This document shows, one piece after another, positions 52,490-62,029 of a stretch of DNA of 64,000 nucleotides. This DNA comes from Sulfitobacter pontiacus (GTDB lineage: Bacteria; Pseudomonadota; Alphaproteobacteria; Rhodobacterales; Rhodobacteraceae): NCBI RefSeq assembly GCF_040790665.1, contig NZ_CP160849.1, forward strand, positions 1,116,001 to 1,180,000, read 5' to 3'. The first letter of the stretch is position 1, and the number at the start of each line of letters is the position of its first letter. Both the position numbers and the translations under genes were made by a program. The notes under the pieces are model-generated. The model saw only the letters and a list, made by a program, of their open reading frames with translations. It did not search any database and had not been told where the DNA came from.

Positions 52490-53968
52490 ATGGCCCATCT
52501 TCGCAAACGTATTCTAGGCACCTGCGCTGCCGCGCTGATGGCCACCGGCGTCGCCGCGAAAAACGACATCACCGTCGCGATGCAACTTGAGCCACCGCAT
52601 CTGGACCCGACCAGCGCTGCGGCGGGGGCTATTGATCAGGTGCTCTATTCCAACGTTTTCGAAGGGCTGACCCGCTTTATGGGCGACGGATCGGTCGTGC
52701 CCGGGCTGGCGCAATCGTGGGAAATCTCTGACGATGGCCTGACCTATACGTTCAAACTTCAAAGCGGCGTGACCTTTCACGACGGAACGACGATGGATGC
52801 CGCCGACGTCAAATTCTCGCTTGACCGGATCAATGCCGAAGACAGTGCAAATGCCCAAAAGGCGCTGTTTGGCGCGATCTCGGAGGTGACAGTCGTCGAC
52901 CCGTCGACCGTCGAAATCAAACTGTCAGAGCCGGACGGCAACCTGTTGTTCAACCTCGCATGGGGCGACGCGGTGATCGTGGCACCCGAAAGCATCGACA
53001 ATATCAAGCAACTGCCCATCGGCACCGGCGCGTTCAAATTCACCAGCTGGACCCAGGGCGACAATATCCGCATCGAGAAGAACCCGAACTACTGGGGGAC
53101 CCCGGCCGCGCTGGATATCGCCACGTTCAAATTCATCTCTGACCCGACCGCCGCTTTCGCGTCGATGATGGCCGAAGATGTTGATGTGTTCGCCGGCTTC
53201 CCCGCACCCGAGAACCTGCCGCAGTTCGAAGCGGACCCGCGGTTTCAAGTGCTTGTCGGTTCTACCGAGGGCGAAACCATTCTGGCGATGAACAACAAAC
53301 AGCCGCCGTTTGATGACCCCAAGGTGCGCGCTGCCGTCGCCCATGCCATTGATCGTCAAGCCATTATTGACGGTGCGATGTTCGGATACGGCACGCCCAT
53401 CGGTACGCATTTCGCGCCCCATAACCCGGCCTATGTCGATCAAACCGCGCTGAGCCTGCATGACATCGAAAAATCCAAAGCCTTGCTGGCCGAAGCCGGC
53501 TTTGCCAACGGGTTCGAGACCACGCTGGACCTGCCACCCCCCTCCTACGCCCGCCGCGGCGGAGAGATCATCGCCGCGCAGCTGGCCGAGGTTGGTATCA
53601 CCGCCAAGATCAACAATGTCGAATGGGCCCAATGGCTTGAGACGGTGTTCAAGGGAAAGAACTTCGGCATGACAATTGTAAGTCACACCGAACCGATGGA
53701 TATTGGCATCTACGCCAACCCTGATTACTATTTCCAATATGACAACCCCGATTTTCAGACTTTGATGACCAAGCTGAACACGACCACCGACCCGGAAGCA
53801 CGCAACGCGTTGCTGGGCGAGGCGCAGACCATGATCGCCCAAGATCACGTCAACGGTTTCCTGTTCCAACTGGCGTCACTGTCCGTTGCAAAGGCAGGTC
53901 TGACCGGCCTTTGGCGCAATGCCCCGACGCAGGCTGTCGACCTTACCGGTGTTTCTTGGTCCGAATAG
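52490..53968 (+). CDS. ABC transporter solute-binding protein (SBP_bac_5, peptide type)
   Basis: This 492-residue protein has an N-terminal hydrophobic signal-like segment (residues 8-22, ending ATGVAAKNDI). SBP family 5 motifs are WEISDDGLTYTFKLQSGVTFHDGTTMDAADVKFSLDRI and VRAAVAHAIDRQAIIDGAMFG. Such proteins bind peptides, opines or nickel in the periplasm. No permease or ATPase genes follow: a terminator comes next and then an opposite-strand gene. It must share a transporter encoded elsewhere. A GGAG site precedes the ATG. Confidence 0.92.
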   Translation: MAHLRKRILGTCAAALMATGVAAKNDITVAMQLEPPHLDPTSAAAGAIDQVLYSNVFEGLTRFMGDGSVVPGLAQSWEISDDGLTYTFKLQSGVTFHDGTTMDAADVKFSLDRINAEDSANAQKALFGAISEVTVVDPSTVEIKLSEPDGNLLFNLAWGDAVIVAPESIDNIKQLPIGTGAFKFTSWTQGDNIRIEKNPNYWGTPAALDIATFKFISDPTAAFASMMAEDVDVFAGFPAPENLPQFEADPRFQVLVGSTEGETILAMNNKQPPFDDPKVRAAVAHAIDRQAIIDGAMFGYGTPIGTHFAPHNPAYVDQTALSLHDIEKSKALLAEAGFANGFETTLDLPPPSYARRGGEIIAAQLAEVGITAKINNVEWAQWLETVFKGKNFGMTIVSHTEPMDIGIYANPDYYFQYDNPDFQTLMTKLNTTTDPEARNALLGEAQTMIAQDHVNGFLFQLASLSVAKAGLTGLWRNAPTQAVDLTGVSWSE

Positions 53969-53992
53969 GGCGACATTTGAAGAAAGCGATAG

Positions 53993-54027
53993 AAGGGGGC
54001 TTGGGTCGTGCGCAATGCCCCTTTTTT
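53993..54027 (+). terminator. Rho-independent terminator after the solute-binding protein gene
   Basis: An AAGGGGGC arm and a GCCCCTT arm enclose a 16-base loop and are followed by a T run (54022-54027), 24 bp past the stop. It argues for a single-gene transcript. Confidence 0.7.
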
Positions 54028-54038
54028 ATACCATATGA

Positions 54039-55790
54039 TTACCCCCCGCTCGCCCGTGGTGTGCCATTGCCCAAGATCGGCAGTGTCTGAACCTTCGCCG
54101 CCACCCGCGTAGGGAAAGCGCGCCCGAAGATATCATTGGTCAAGCCGAACTGCCTTATCCGCCCCTCGGACAATACTAGCACTTTGTTCAACGCCGAAAT
54201 TACACAGGGCTGGCGCGCCGTGATCACCACCGTGCTACCCCGATCACGCATATGGCGTGCGACCTCTGCCACGATCTGTTCAGCATCGGGACAGCTGAAA
54301 AGCGACCGCAGCGGATCATCCATCACAACCAGCGCCGGATTGCAGACCAACGCCCGCGCCAGCCCGATCTGCTGTATCTGCCCTTGGGTTAACGAGGATC
54401 CCCCACCGCCGCTCACAACACTCATATACCCATCCGGAAGAGCCATAATGGCGTGGTGTACACGGGCCAGCTTCGCAGCGGCGATCACCTGCGCACCCGT
54501 GGTATCGGGGCGAAATCTGGAAATATTATCGAAAATCGTCGCGGGCAGAAGATCAATGGTATCGGGCAAATAGCCGATCGCAGGGCCGATCTGCGCGGAA
54601 GGCCATCGGACCAGGTTAACGGCATCAAACCGAACCTCACCGGTTGTAGGAGCCGCAACGCCAACGGCCAGTTTTGCCAATATGCTTTTGCCCGCATTTG
54701 GCCCGCCAAGCACGCACAGCCCATCCCCCGGTGACAGGTCAAAAGAGACATCCTTCAGCCCGTTTTCCGCCCGCCCCTCGATCCCGTGGGAAACGGCGGT
54801 GAAAGAAATCCGGCCCTTTGGTTCAGGCAATGCAACCCCCTCGCGCGCCGGGATATTCTGTGAAAAATGTCGGTGCAGGTGGCGGTGCGCGGACCAACCG
54901 CAGGCAACCCCCCGCCAGCCGCTGATCATCTGGTCGATAGGGGCCAGAACGCGCCCCGCCAAGATCGAAGCGGCCATAATCATCCCCGCCGAGATTTGGC
55001 CCTGAATGACCAATATGGCCCCGACTGTCAGGATCGAGGATTGCAACATCAGACGGAACGATTTGCTGAACGATGCCAGCGCATCCGGCGGGGCATGCAG
55101 GCGCTGGTGCCACGCCAGACTGCTGCGCTGAAGCCCACGCCAATATGTGGCAAGATCATCTTGCATACGCATGGCGCGCAGCGGCTCCGCCAGACGGCGA
55201 CTGTGATAGGACATATCAGCGAGGGTATGTTCCTGATTTGCCGAGATGCTGATCGTGTTGCGCGTCAAATAGCGGCCCGTTGCCATCACGGCACAAGCCA
55301 AGGCCGCGCCGCCCAGAACCATCGCCCCCAACCAAGGGTGAATGATGAATAAGGCCAACAAAAAGATCGGCACAAACGGCATATCACAGACACTTATGAA
55401 CGCGGGGCTAGACAGCAGCCGTCTAATATCCCCCAGTTGTTGCAGGGGCTCTTGTGCGCTTGCCGGTACGTTGTTCTTTTCATCATTGCGGATCCAAGCC
55501 GCGAAACACTCAGCCCCAAGCGCCAGGTCCAAACGCACCGAAAGGCGGGCCAACAACCGTTGCCGGATCAGGTCAAAAAGCCCGAAGAAACAATAGAGAA
55601 GCAGCACAATTCCGAAGAGCCCCATCAGCGTGACCACTGACCCACTAGGCAAAACGCGGTCATATATCTGGATCATGTAAATCGATCCTGTGAGCAGCAG
55701 GATGTTGATCAACCCACTGACCACAAAAAGTAACCCAATCCCCCCAAGCTGTGATCGCAACGCGGCGGCATAGATGTTGTGCGTCTGCAC
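54039..55790 (-). CDS. Type I secretion-like ABC protein (PrtD/LapB type) with degenerate ATPase
   Basis: I chose the GTG at 55790 (583 residues), with GGGGGAA upstream; a TTG 21 bp upstream is possible. The N-terminal TM domain resembles PrtD/HlyB-group exporters (SGLINILLLTGSIYMIQIYDRVLPSGS). In the ATPase, Walker A GGPNAGKS (residues ~362-369) is intact, but the Q-loop Gln is Asp (GYLPDT), the signature is LTQGQ not LSGGQ, the catalytic Glu after Walker B is Asp (VVMDDP) and the H-loop His is Ala (VVITARQ). This suggests a weak or regulatory ATPase. An HlyD-type adaptor gene lies 7 kb upstream in the same direction. Confidence 0.8.
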   Translation of the reverse strand: MQTHNIYAAALRSQLGGIGLLFVVSGLINILLLTGSIYMIQIYDRVLPSGSVVTLMGLFGIVLLLYCFFGLFDLIRQRLLARLSVRLDLALGAECFAAWIRNDEKNNVPASAQEPLQQLGDIRRLLSSPAFISVCDMPFVPIFLLALFIIHPWLGAMVLGGAALACAVMATGRYLTRNTISISANQEHTLADMSYHSRRLAEPLRAMRMQDDLATYWRGLQRSSLAWHQRLHAPPDALASFSKSFRLMLQSSILTVGAILVIQGQISAGMIMAASILAGRVLAPIDQMISGWRGVACGWSAHRHLHRHFSQNIPAREGVALPEPKGRISFTAVSHGIEGRAENGLKDVSFDLSPGDGLCVLGGPNAGKSILAKLAVGVAAPTTGEVRFDAVNLVRWPSAQIGPAIGYLPDTIDLLPATIFDNISRFRPDTTGAQVIAAAKLARVHHAIMALPDGYMSVVSGGGGSSLTQGQIQQIGLARALVCNPALVVMDDPLRSLFSCPDAEQIVAEVARHMRDRGSTVVITARQPCVISALNKVLVLSEGRIRQFGLTNDIFGRAFPTRVAAKVQTLPILGNGTPRASGG

Positions 55791-55912
55791 GTTGCACTTC
55801 CCCCAAACCAATCAGTCGTCATGGCCGACATCCCCTTGCGGCCTGACTTCTGTGGTAGGGTGATTTCCTTTACAAAGTGGAAAAATTGGCAAACCCGAAA
55901 AGGATCAATATT

Positions 55913-57214
55913 TCAAATTGTAGTTTCATTCCGCGGGGATCGCGGCTTCGCATCCACCATCCACAGTCCTGCGCCAAATATGAAGAATACGAAACCATAG
56001 ATGCTGCCCCAAATGTGCACCGTCGACAGCGTGAGGGTGAGCCCGGTAAAGCAGAGTATCCAGCCTAGCCGTAGCGCCGCTAGGGTCCGATCCATGGTGA
56101 AATCTTTGCGCCCCACACGCCAGAGCGCATAGCCATAGCCGACTGTCAAAAAAGTAAGCGCCGGCAATCCGAAACGCATCGCGATAAATAGCCAAAAATT
56201 ATCGATACTCGAGGTGTGCATCCAAACCGGCCTGAGCCAATCGTTTAGCCCAAGTCCAAATACAGGCGCGCTCCAGACATTGGTCATGCCCCATTGGAAA
56301 ATAGCAGACCGCCAGTAGGCGCTTTCGGCAGAAAATGTCGCATAGCTCATGAAAACTTGGATCGGGGTTCGATTGGAAAGCAAATCGATCACGACGTAAA
56401 AAATAACAAAACAAGTTGAGAGGATTAGCCATCGTCGCCCGATCCTGCGACATAGGAAACTCCAGAAAATCAGCCCTATCTGCACGATTGCCGCCAGTAG
56501 CGCGCCGCTGGACAGCGATAGGAAACAACTGGCGCAAATAACCGTCATAACCACGGACCGCAAACCCAAGCTGTGCCGTCCCGCCAGCCCAATAAAGTAC
56601 AGGGACGTCGCGATTGTACAAAACAAGCCCCAGTGAATTGGATGCTCGAACGAAAGTTGCACCCGCTCCAGTCCCATGCGGCGATCAATCGCCAGATCCA
56701 CCGGGGTCGTAAGCCCGGTCATCTTCCACAATTCAATGAGAACAGATGTCCCACTTTGCGATTCTATCAAAGCCAGAGGGAAGCATAAAATGATCAGTCC
56801 TGTGAGGATCTTAACCACTGCGGCAAAGCTGTGTCTGTCTCGGATAAAGGCGCGCCCGATCAAATACCCGCCTAGAAACTCGACCCCGATTGAGCCTGCA
56901 TTCTGGGTCGCTTCCACCGGGTTGTTGACCGCCAAGGCCAGCGAAACCCAGAGAAAATGCATAAAGAACATAATGTCTGTCAACAAAACACGCCCGAAGT
57001 GGCCGCAAAACAGGCGGAGACTTAGCGGAATAATCAGCACTGCTAACAACGCCTTGGTCCCGGTCATATAGACCGACCCTAAATTGAAGCCGACGGGCAC
57101 CAGCAGGAGCCCGAAATACACGAGCACAACCCGTGATACCGGCTGTTGATGATATAGCCGTATGCGCTTGAGAGAGCGGTGCTGGTCCGTCGCGTATATA
57201 TGGTTCACGTCCAA
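55913..57214 (-). CDS. O-antigen polymerase/ligase-like membrane protein (Wzy-like)
   Basis: This 433-residue polytopic membrane protein has about ten to eleven TM segments (for example LVYFGLLLVPVGFNLGSVY, ALLAVLIIPLSLRLF and AIVQIGLIFWSFLC), the layout of Wzy/WaaL-type enzymes that join polysaccharide repeat units in the periplasm. Conserved loop residues include EHPIHWGLF and GLGLNDWLRPVW. GC is lower here than in neighbouring genes. It is separated by 122 bp from the ABC protein start and is divergent from the 694-residue protein. Confidence 0.72.
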   Translation of the reverse strand: MDVNHIYATDQHRSLKRIRLYHQQPVSRVVLVYFGLLLVPVGFNLGSVYMTGTKALLAVLIIPLSLRLFCGHFGRVLLTDIMFFMHFLWVSLALAVNNPVEATQNAGSIGVEFLGGYLIGRAFIRDRHSFAAVVKILTGLIILCFPLALIESQSGTSVLIELWKMTGLTTPVDLAIDRRMGLERVQLSFEHPIHWGLFCTIATSLYFIGLAGRHSLGLRSVVMTVICASCFLSLSSGALLAAIVQIGLIFWSFLCRRIGRRWLILSTCFVIFYVVIDLLSNRTPIQVFMSYATFSAESAYWRSAIFQWGMTNVWSAPVFGLGLNDWLRPVWMHTSSIDNFWLFIAMRFGLPALTFLTVGYGYALWRVGRKDFTMDRTLAALRLGWILCFTGLTLTLSTVHIWGSIYGFVFFIFGAGLWMVDAKPRSPRNETTI

Positions 57215-57384
57215 ATCATATCTGTCCTTTCGTAAGAAGAATCGGCGGTGCCACCACCATTGGGCTGAACATTTAATATTGCGTGAAGATTAACCCGCCC
57301 TCCGCCTCTTTCCCTGCGAATGCAACGGTTCAGCGAGGTTGATATGTATCGATGCCTACGAATTCTGATCGCAAGGTATGGACT

Positions 57385-59469
57385 ATGCAGATGACACTCG
57401 GACTGGGCATGAAACTGGGGCAAACGATGGCGGGGTCGCTGCCGCTAAAGATTTCGCCCGTCACGGAAATTCTTGCAGATGGTTGGCGGGCCGAGCACCG
57501 AGATATGCCGTCGTTTTCCACCACTTCCGAGGCGCGGAATGTGACCGTGAACCGGCGCGGTTTTGATACGGCGGCGACGGCTGTCAGCAAGGCTTCGGTT
57601 GTGCAGCTCACCAGCCGTGTCAGGCAGCCCTACCCAGATCATTCAAATTTTACTGACAAGACAGTCGCGTGTTCAGACTTTGTTTACGCGGGCGATACTA
57701 TCAACGGTGCAATCAATCACAGCACAAGGCCAGCGCCCCGGCCTATTGCCATGTGGTTAAACCACGACCGTGAGAGGGTAGAAGATGATGCACATATACT
57801 AAGGCTGGCAGTTGCCCACGCATATGCCCAACAGGGGCAACCCGTCGCGGCGGTGCGGTTCATCGTCCGCGATACGCTTGGCAACGAAGCATCGCAGCTT
57901 GTGTCGTCGCAAAGCAGTCTTGGATTTGAGGCGTCGGGGCTCCATGTTCCGCATTATGCAGCGACGGTTGATCTATTAGGCTTGGCCCAGGAGGATTTAT
58001 TGACTGTAGATGCCACCATCTACCCATGGGTGGGGGACGCCTTTTCCATCAGTGCCGGCGCCGATGAATATCCGTCCCCCAACCTGACGACGCTTCGGAT
58101 GCTGAACGACACGAGCGGCGGGTATGGGGCATGTTATGCCCAAGTCGATGGAACCACGGGCGACGATGCGACGGGTCAGGCTGCGTCTGCGCGCGCAGAT
58201 GCCATTGCCGCCCCATTTGCGTCAATCGCGGCCGCGGCTAACGCGATCAAGGAATTCAATGCCGCGCATTTTGGGCGGGTGGATGATGCGGGCGGTGGTA
58301 CGATTTTACTGGCAGAGGGGGCGCATATCCTAACGCCTTTCAAGGCTGCCGGTCGATCGGCACAGCTGCCCTTGTGTATCAGGGCTGAAGACCCGTCCAA
58401 ACGGGATAGCACGATCTTAACGGACGGTGGAGTCAATCGGTTCAATGGCATACCAACGCACCTCAAGATTTGTGATGTCACTTTGCAGAAAGGCGGGGCG
58501 AACACGGTGTTTCTGGACAGTGGTGCAGACTCGGCAGGCAATCTTTTGATAACAAAGAACTGTCTTTGGGACGCTAACGGTTTCGGCAGCTACGGCGCTT
58601 GGGTTTACCGGGTGGGGCGTTTTGTACAAATCAACTGCTCCGTCGTGCCCAACAAAGATCCACGCCAGGGCAATTCCTTTTCGACCGAAGCAATCATGGT
58701 CACCGCGATCGGCTGCGAAAGCTGTGCCGGAACAATTACCTATCAGGCGCTCGGCTGTTCGGGACTTGACGAATTCACCCTCCGGGCACCGATTGGCAAC
58801 CGGCCTGCCATGACCGGCACGTTTTTAGGGTGGAACACTTTCAGCAATGGCAGCGCGACCAATGCAATCGTTTCCGTAAGCACCGAGATCGGCGCGCAAG
58901 GCTTTGCTTTTGTAGGGAACATCGTGGAAAGCTGGGGGAGCTCTACAAATGCGGCGCTGCGATTGAACGCTGACAGCGACGCAAATGCAGCCCAAAACAT
59001 CGTTGTGCACAACAATACCATCGCGGGGGAACGCGCGAATTTGCTGTATCTGGACGGCACCGAGAACGTGGCGAAATCGGGCTCTTTCCGGAACAATCTG
59101 TTTCACCGCATCAATATCAAAAGCGATGTATTTTCCGGCGAAACCTCCCTTACCGGCAACTGGCCAGCGCGGTACAAGGTTGGATGGTCGCATAATGTCG
59201 CAATCGCAGGGTCAAGTAATGAACCCGGCTATGGCCCGTCCTCGTGGCTGGGGGAACTGCCGTCGATCGGTGAGGTTTCACATATCGCCTCGCCTTGGGT
59301 CGACGACCGCTCTCACACCGGTAGCAACACAGGCAGCGGTGACTACCGCCCCGACGCACTGTCCGATCTGCCCAAAGTATCACCCGCGCAGGCCCCCTAT
59401 GGGAGCGACCTTGTGGGAAATACATTGGGCGATAGCGGCTTTATCGGCGCGGTGCTATCCTCCGCGTGA
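57385..59469 (+). CDS. Probable right-handed beta-helix surface protein, unknown function
   Basis: I chose the ATG at 57385 (694 residues), with AAGG 8 bp before it; an ATG at 57352 adds 11 residues. The N-terminus LGLGMKLGQTMAG has no ordinary signal peptide. Residues ~300-640 show short repeating strands typical of a parallel beta-helix (GGGTILLAEGAHILTP, LKICDVTLQKGG, NLLITKNCLWDANG, QNIVVHNNTIAGE). The layout resembles polysaccharide-active or phage-tail-like proteins, but I see no certain active site. It lies inside the exopolysaccharide/secretion locus, divergent from the polymerase, and overlaps the acyltransferase end by 29 bp. It may be a non-classically secreted cargo. Confidence 0.6.
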   Translation: MQMTLGLGMKLGQTMAGSLPLKISPVTEILADGWRAEHRDMPSFSTTSEARNVTVNRRGFDTAATAVSKASVVQLTSRVRQPYPDHSNFTDKTVACSDFVYAGDTINGAINHSTRPAPRPIAMWLNHDRERVEDDAHILRLAVAHAYAQQGQPVAAVRFIVRDTLGNEASQLVSSQSSLGFEASGLHVPHYAATVDLLGLAQEDLLTVDATIYPWVGDAFSISAGADEYPSPNLTTLRMLNDTSGGYGACYAQVDGTTGDDATGQAASARADAIAAPFASIAAAANAIKEFNAAHFGRVDDAGGGTILLAEGAHILTPFKAAGRSAQLPLCIRAEDPSKRDSTILTDGGVNRFNGIPTHLKICDVTLQKGGANTVFLDSGADSAGNLLITKNCLWDANGFGSYGAWVYRVGRFVQINCSVVPNKDPRQGNSFSTEAIMVTAIGCESCAGTITYQALGCSGLDEFTLRAPIGNRPAMTGTFLGWNTFSNGSATNAIVSVSTEIGAQGFAFVGNIVESWGSSTNAALRLNADSDANAAQNIVVHNNTIAGERANLLYLDGTENVAKSGSFRNNLFHRINIKSDVFSGETSLTGNWPARYKVGWSHNVAIAGSSNEPGYGPSSWLGELPSIGEVSHIASPWVDDRSHTGSNTGSGDYRPDALSDLPKVSPAQAPYGSDLVGNTLGDSGFIGAVLSSA

Positions 59470-60568
59470 TCAAAGACCCGCGCAGAAAACCCTCTCGCAC
59501 GAAGGTCAGCGCGGGCCGTTCAATCCAGTGCCAGGACGATACCGCGCAAAGCAACGTCAACGGCAAGGCCAGCGCAATGTTCAGCGCCGGCGTCATGTCC
59601 CCCCACACCCAAACCACCAGCCCCTGCAGCGGCATCGCGTAAATATATATACCGTATGAATAATCTCCGACCCTATTGAACATCAGCAGGGGGCCCAGCT
59701 TGCAATACCCGGCCCAGAGACTGGTGTAGGTCACAGCCAGTGCAAGCATTGGAAAAGCAAAAACCGTAGCGTGCACGGCCCATGTCAGGACGATCAACCC
59801 AACGACGAAGGGCCACCGCAAGGGGATATAATCGCGCCAGATCCAGCAGGACGCCCCGAAAACAAAGGGCAAGGACAGCAGCCGCGTTTGCTGTAGGCGC
59901 GGATGAATGAGGTCGCCGAGATACGGCGCACCCATCCACGCGATCAGGTATAGCGCCAACAGCACCGCCATCACCCGCCGGCGGGACAGGGCCCCGACAA
60001 GGCCGACGAACAGGATCAGCGCGTAGCAGGCGACCTCATGCGCGAGCGTCCAAATCGACCCCTCTACGGTGGGATAGGGATTCGTGGTGAACACGCCCGG
60101 CAAGGTATATTGTGGTTTAAACAAGAGTATATTTTGCACGATAAACCGCGCCGTATCGGGATGCGACAGGTACGTACCCGCGTCTAACCCGCTGACCAGC
60201 GGCCCCATGATCAGCGCCACGATCAAGATGGACACGGCCAACCCCGGCAGCAGACGCGCGGCCCGCGCCGTGACAAAGGACAAGGCAGACCCCTGCCGGT
60301 CGTAGCTGCCCGCGATGAAAAAGCCGGACAGGCCAAAGAACACAAAAACCGCCAGCTCCCCCAGCGAATAGCCAAGCGCTGTTTTCAAAGGCTCAACCGT
60401 GCCGCGCCCAAGCGCGAGCGGCCACGCGTGAGAGACCAACACCGCCACCGCCGCGAGAAAGCGAATGAGGTTAAAGTGGTTGTCCCGCCCGATGGCAAGC
60501 TCGGACAGACGAGGCGGCTTGACGCGTCTCTTCATGGTGAGCGGCTGCCGTTGCTTTGGCCGGGGCAT
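59441..60568 (-). CDS. Acyltransferase family 3 (OafA/ExoZ-like)
   Basis: This 375-residue protein has about ten TM helices. The family start is HFNLIRFLAAVAVLVSHAWPL, with the conserved His, and VFVFFGLSGFFIAGSYDR follows. Such proteins O-acylate, commonly acetylate, polysaccharides at the membrane. It sits between the flippase gene and the beta-helix gene, so its substrate is probably the repeat unit made here. An internal ATG 33 bp downstream could be the true start; neither has a strong ribosome-binding site. Confidence 0.87.
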   Translation of the reverse strand: MPRPKQRQPLTMKRRVKPPRLSELAIGRDNHFNLIRFLAAVAVLVSHAWPLALGRGTVEPLKTALGYSLGELAVFVFFGLSGFFIAGSYDRQGSALSFVTARAARLLPGLAVSILIVALIMGPLVSGLDAGTYLSHPDTARFIVQNILLFKPQYTLPGVFTTNPYPTVEGSIWTLAHEVACYALILFVGLVGALSRRRVMAVLLALYLIAWMGAPYLGDLIHPRLQQTRLLSLPFVFGASCWIWRDYIPLRWPFVVGLIVLTWAVHATVFAFPMLALAVTYTSLWAGYCKLGPLLMFNRVGDYSYGIYIYAMPLQGLVVWVWGDMTPALNIALALPLTLLCAVSSWHWIERPALTFVREGFLRGSLITRRIAPRR

Positions 60569-60592
60569 GTCACTTGTGCGGTCAAAGTCTTC

Positions 60593-62023
60593 TTATCGGT
60601 GCTGTATCGCCTTGGACTCCATCCCATCGGGTGCTCCTTTTGTGAAAGTAATTCTGCAGACATCAGGCAGCACCATCGCCAGACCGGCCAGCAACAGACC
60701 GAAGCCTGCGGCCCGAACCCCCATCGGCTGGCCCTGCGTGAAAACCGCCCAAGCCAATACCGCGACCATACAGATCAGCGGCAGGGCCAATGACCGGAGC
60801 GGCACCCGTTGCACGCGGTGCATCCAGAGCAGCGCAATCATCAGCCCCGCGGCTTCGCCCAGTCCTGCGATATGCACCACATGGGGCAGGCTTGCGCCTT
60901 GCAGCACACCCCATGCCGCGAGGGGTAGGAACGTGATACGCAACAGGTCCGTCAAAAGCTCGGTCTTGCGATACCCTTCGCCCAGCGCGACAATCGCACA
61001 CCCGCCTTTGACCACCCGCAACGCCTGAACCGCCGTCAAGAGCGTCAGCAGGGGCAGCACAGCGCGGTATTTATCGCCCAACACATGGTGCACGAAGGAA
61101 CCGCCAAGCAGGTTGACTGCCATGACCATTCCCGCAGCCAGCACAATATGGCTTTGGATCGTGGTGATCGCCTGGGCCCGAAATTCCTGGCGCGCGGTGC
61201 TGGCTGACAGGCGGGGCAGAAACAGGCTCATCGTGCTACGCATCAGGACCAGCGACGGGGTCAGTGTTAGCGATACGGCCATGGAAAACAGGGCCAGCGC
61301 CTCTAGCCCCAAAAGACGCCCGACGATGGCGCGTTCGCCATTGAACACCAGAAACATCACCGCGCCGCTTGCCATGAGGGGCCAGCCGAACCGCATGCTT
61401 TGAACCATAACGGTGCGATCAAACCGCAGCCGATAAGGGCGTTTCGCAACTGCATGAGACATGAGCGTGGCCAGCGCCATATGCACCAACACGGCAAAAA
61501 GCATGATGCGGAAGTCATCGAACATCCGCGATAGGGGCAGCAGCGCGGCCAACGACCCCAGCGGCGGCAGCAGCGCGATCCATATCGCGGCGCGATGTTT
61601 GTGGTGACGGGTCTGGCGATAGACGTCCAGATGCATCCCCCCCTGTAACAGCGGCACCACAGAGATCAGCTGAAACGCCCATGATAGCTGCAACACCCCA
61701 AAGGCATGCGCCAGAAGCGGCGCGAGAAGGAACAGTGCCACCGCCCCGATCATGCCACGTATCAGCGCCACACCATGCAGCGCGCTATGGAAATCCGCGT
61801 CATCCCCCTTGGGCGCATTGACGATCTGTTGTTGAAAGCCAAGCGCGGTCAGCATCTCTATCATAGCAAGCGCGAGCACGAGGCTTGTGCCGATCCCGAA
61901 ATCTTCGAGGCTGATCAGGCGCGACACCACCACCGTGCGCAGCAGCAAGATCGCCGCGGCGCAGGCGTTGCCGGACAGCAGAAAGCCAAAGGACCGGATC
62001 ACGGTCCACCCCCTGTTGCGCAT
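60593..62023 (-). CDS. Polysaccharide flippase (Wzx/PST type)
   Basis: This 476-residue protein has 12-14 TM segments of the MATE-like polysaccharide transporter type (SFGFLLSGNACAAAILLLRTVVVSRLISLEDFGIGTSL near the start). It would move the lipid-linked repeat unit across the inner membrane for the Wzy-like polymerase encoded nearby. The start is 6 bp after the glycosyltransferase stop, so the two are coupled. Confidence 0.85.
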   Translation of the reverse strand: MRNRGWTVIRSFGFLLSGNACAAAILLLRTVVVSRLISLEDFGIGTSLVLALAMIEMLTALGFQQQIVNAPKGDDADFHSALHGVALIRGMIGAVALFLLAPLLAHAFGVLQLSWAFQLISVVPLLQGGMHLDVYRQTRHHKHRAAIWIALLPPLGSLAALLPLSRMFDDFRIMLFAVLVHMALATLMSHAVAKRPYRLRFDRTVMVQSMRFGWPLMASGAVMFLVFNGERAIVGRLLGLEALALFSMAVSLTLTPSLVLMRSTMSLFLPRLSASTARQEFRAQAITTIQSHIVLAAGMVMAVNLLGGSFVHHVLGDKYRAVLPLLTLLTAVQALRVVKGGCAIVALGEGYRKTELLTDLLRITFLPLAAWGVLQGASLPHVVHIAGLGEAAGLMIALLWMHRVQRVPLRSLALPLICMVAVLAWAVFTQGQPMGVRAAGFGLLLAGLAMVLPDVCRITFTKGAPDGMESKAIQHR

Positions 62024-62029
62024 CTGATG

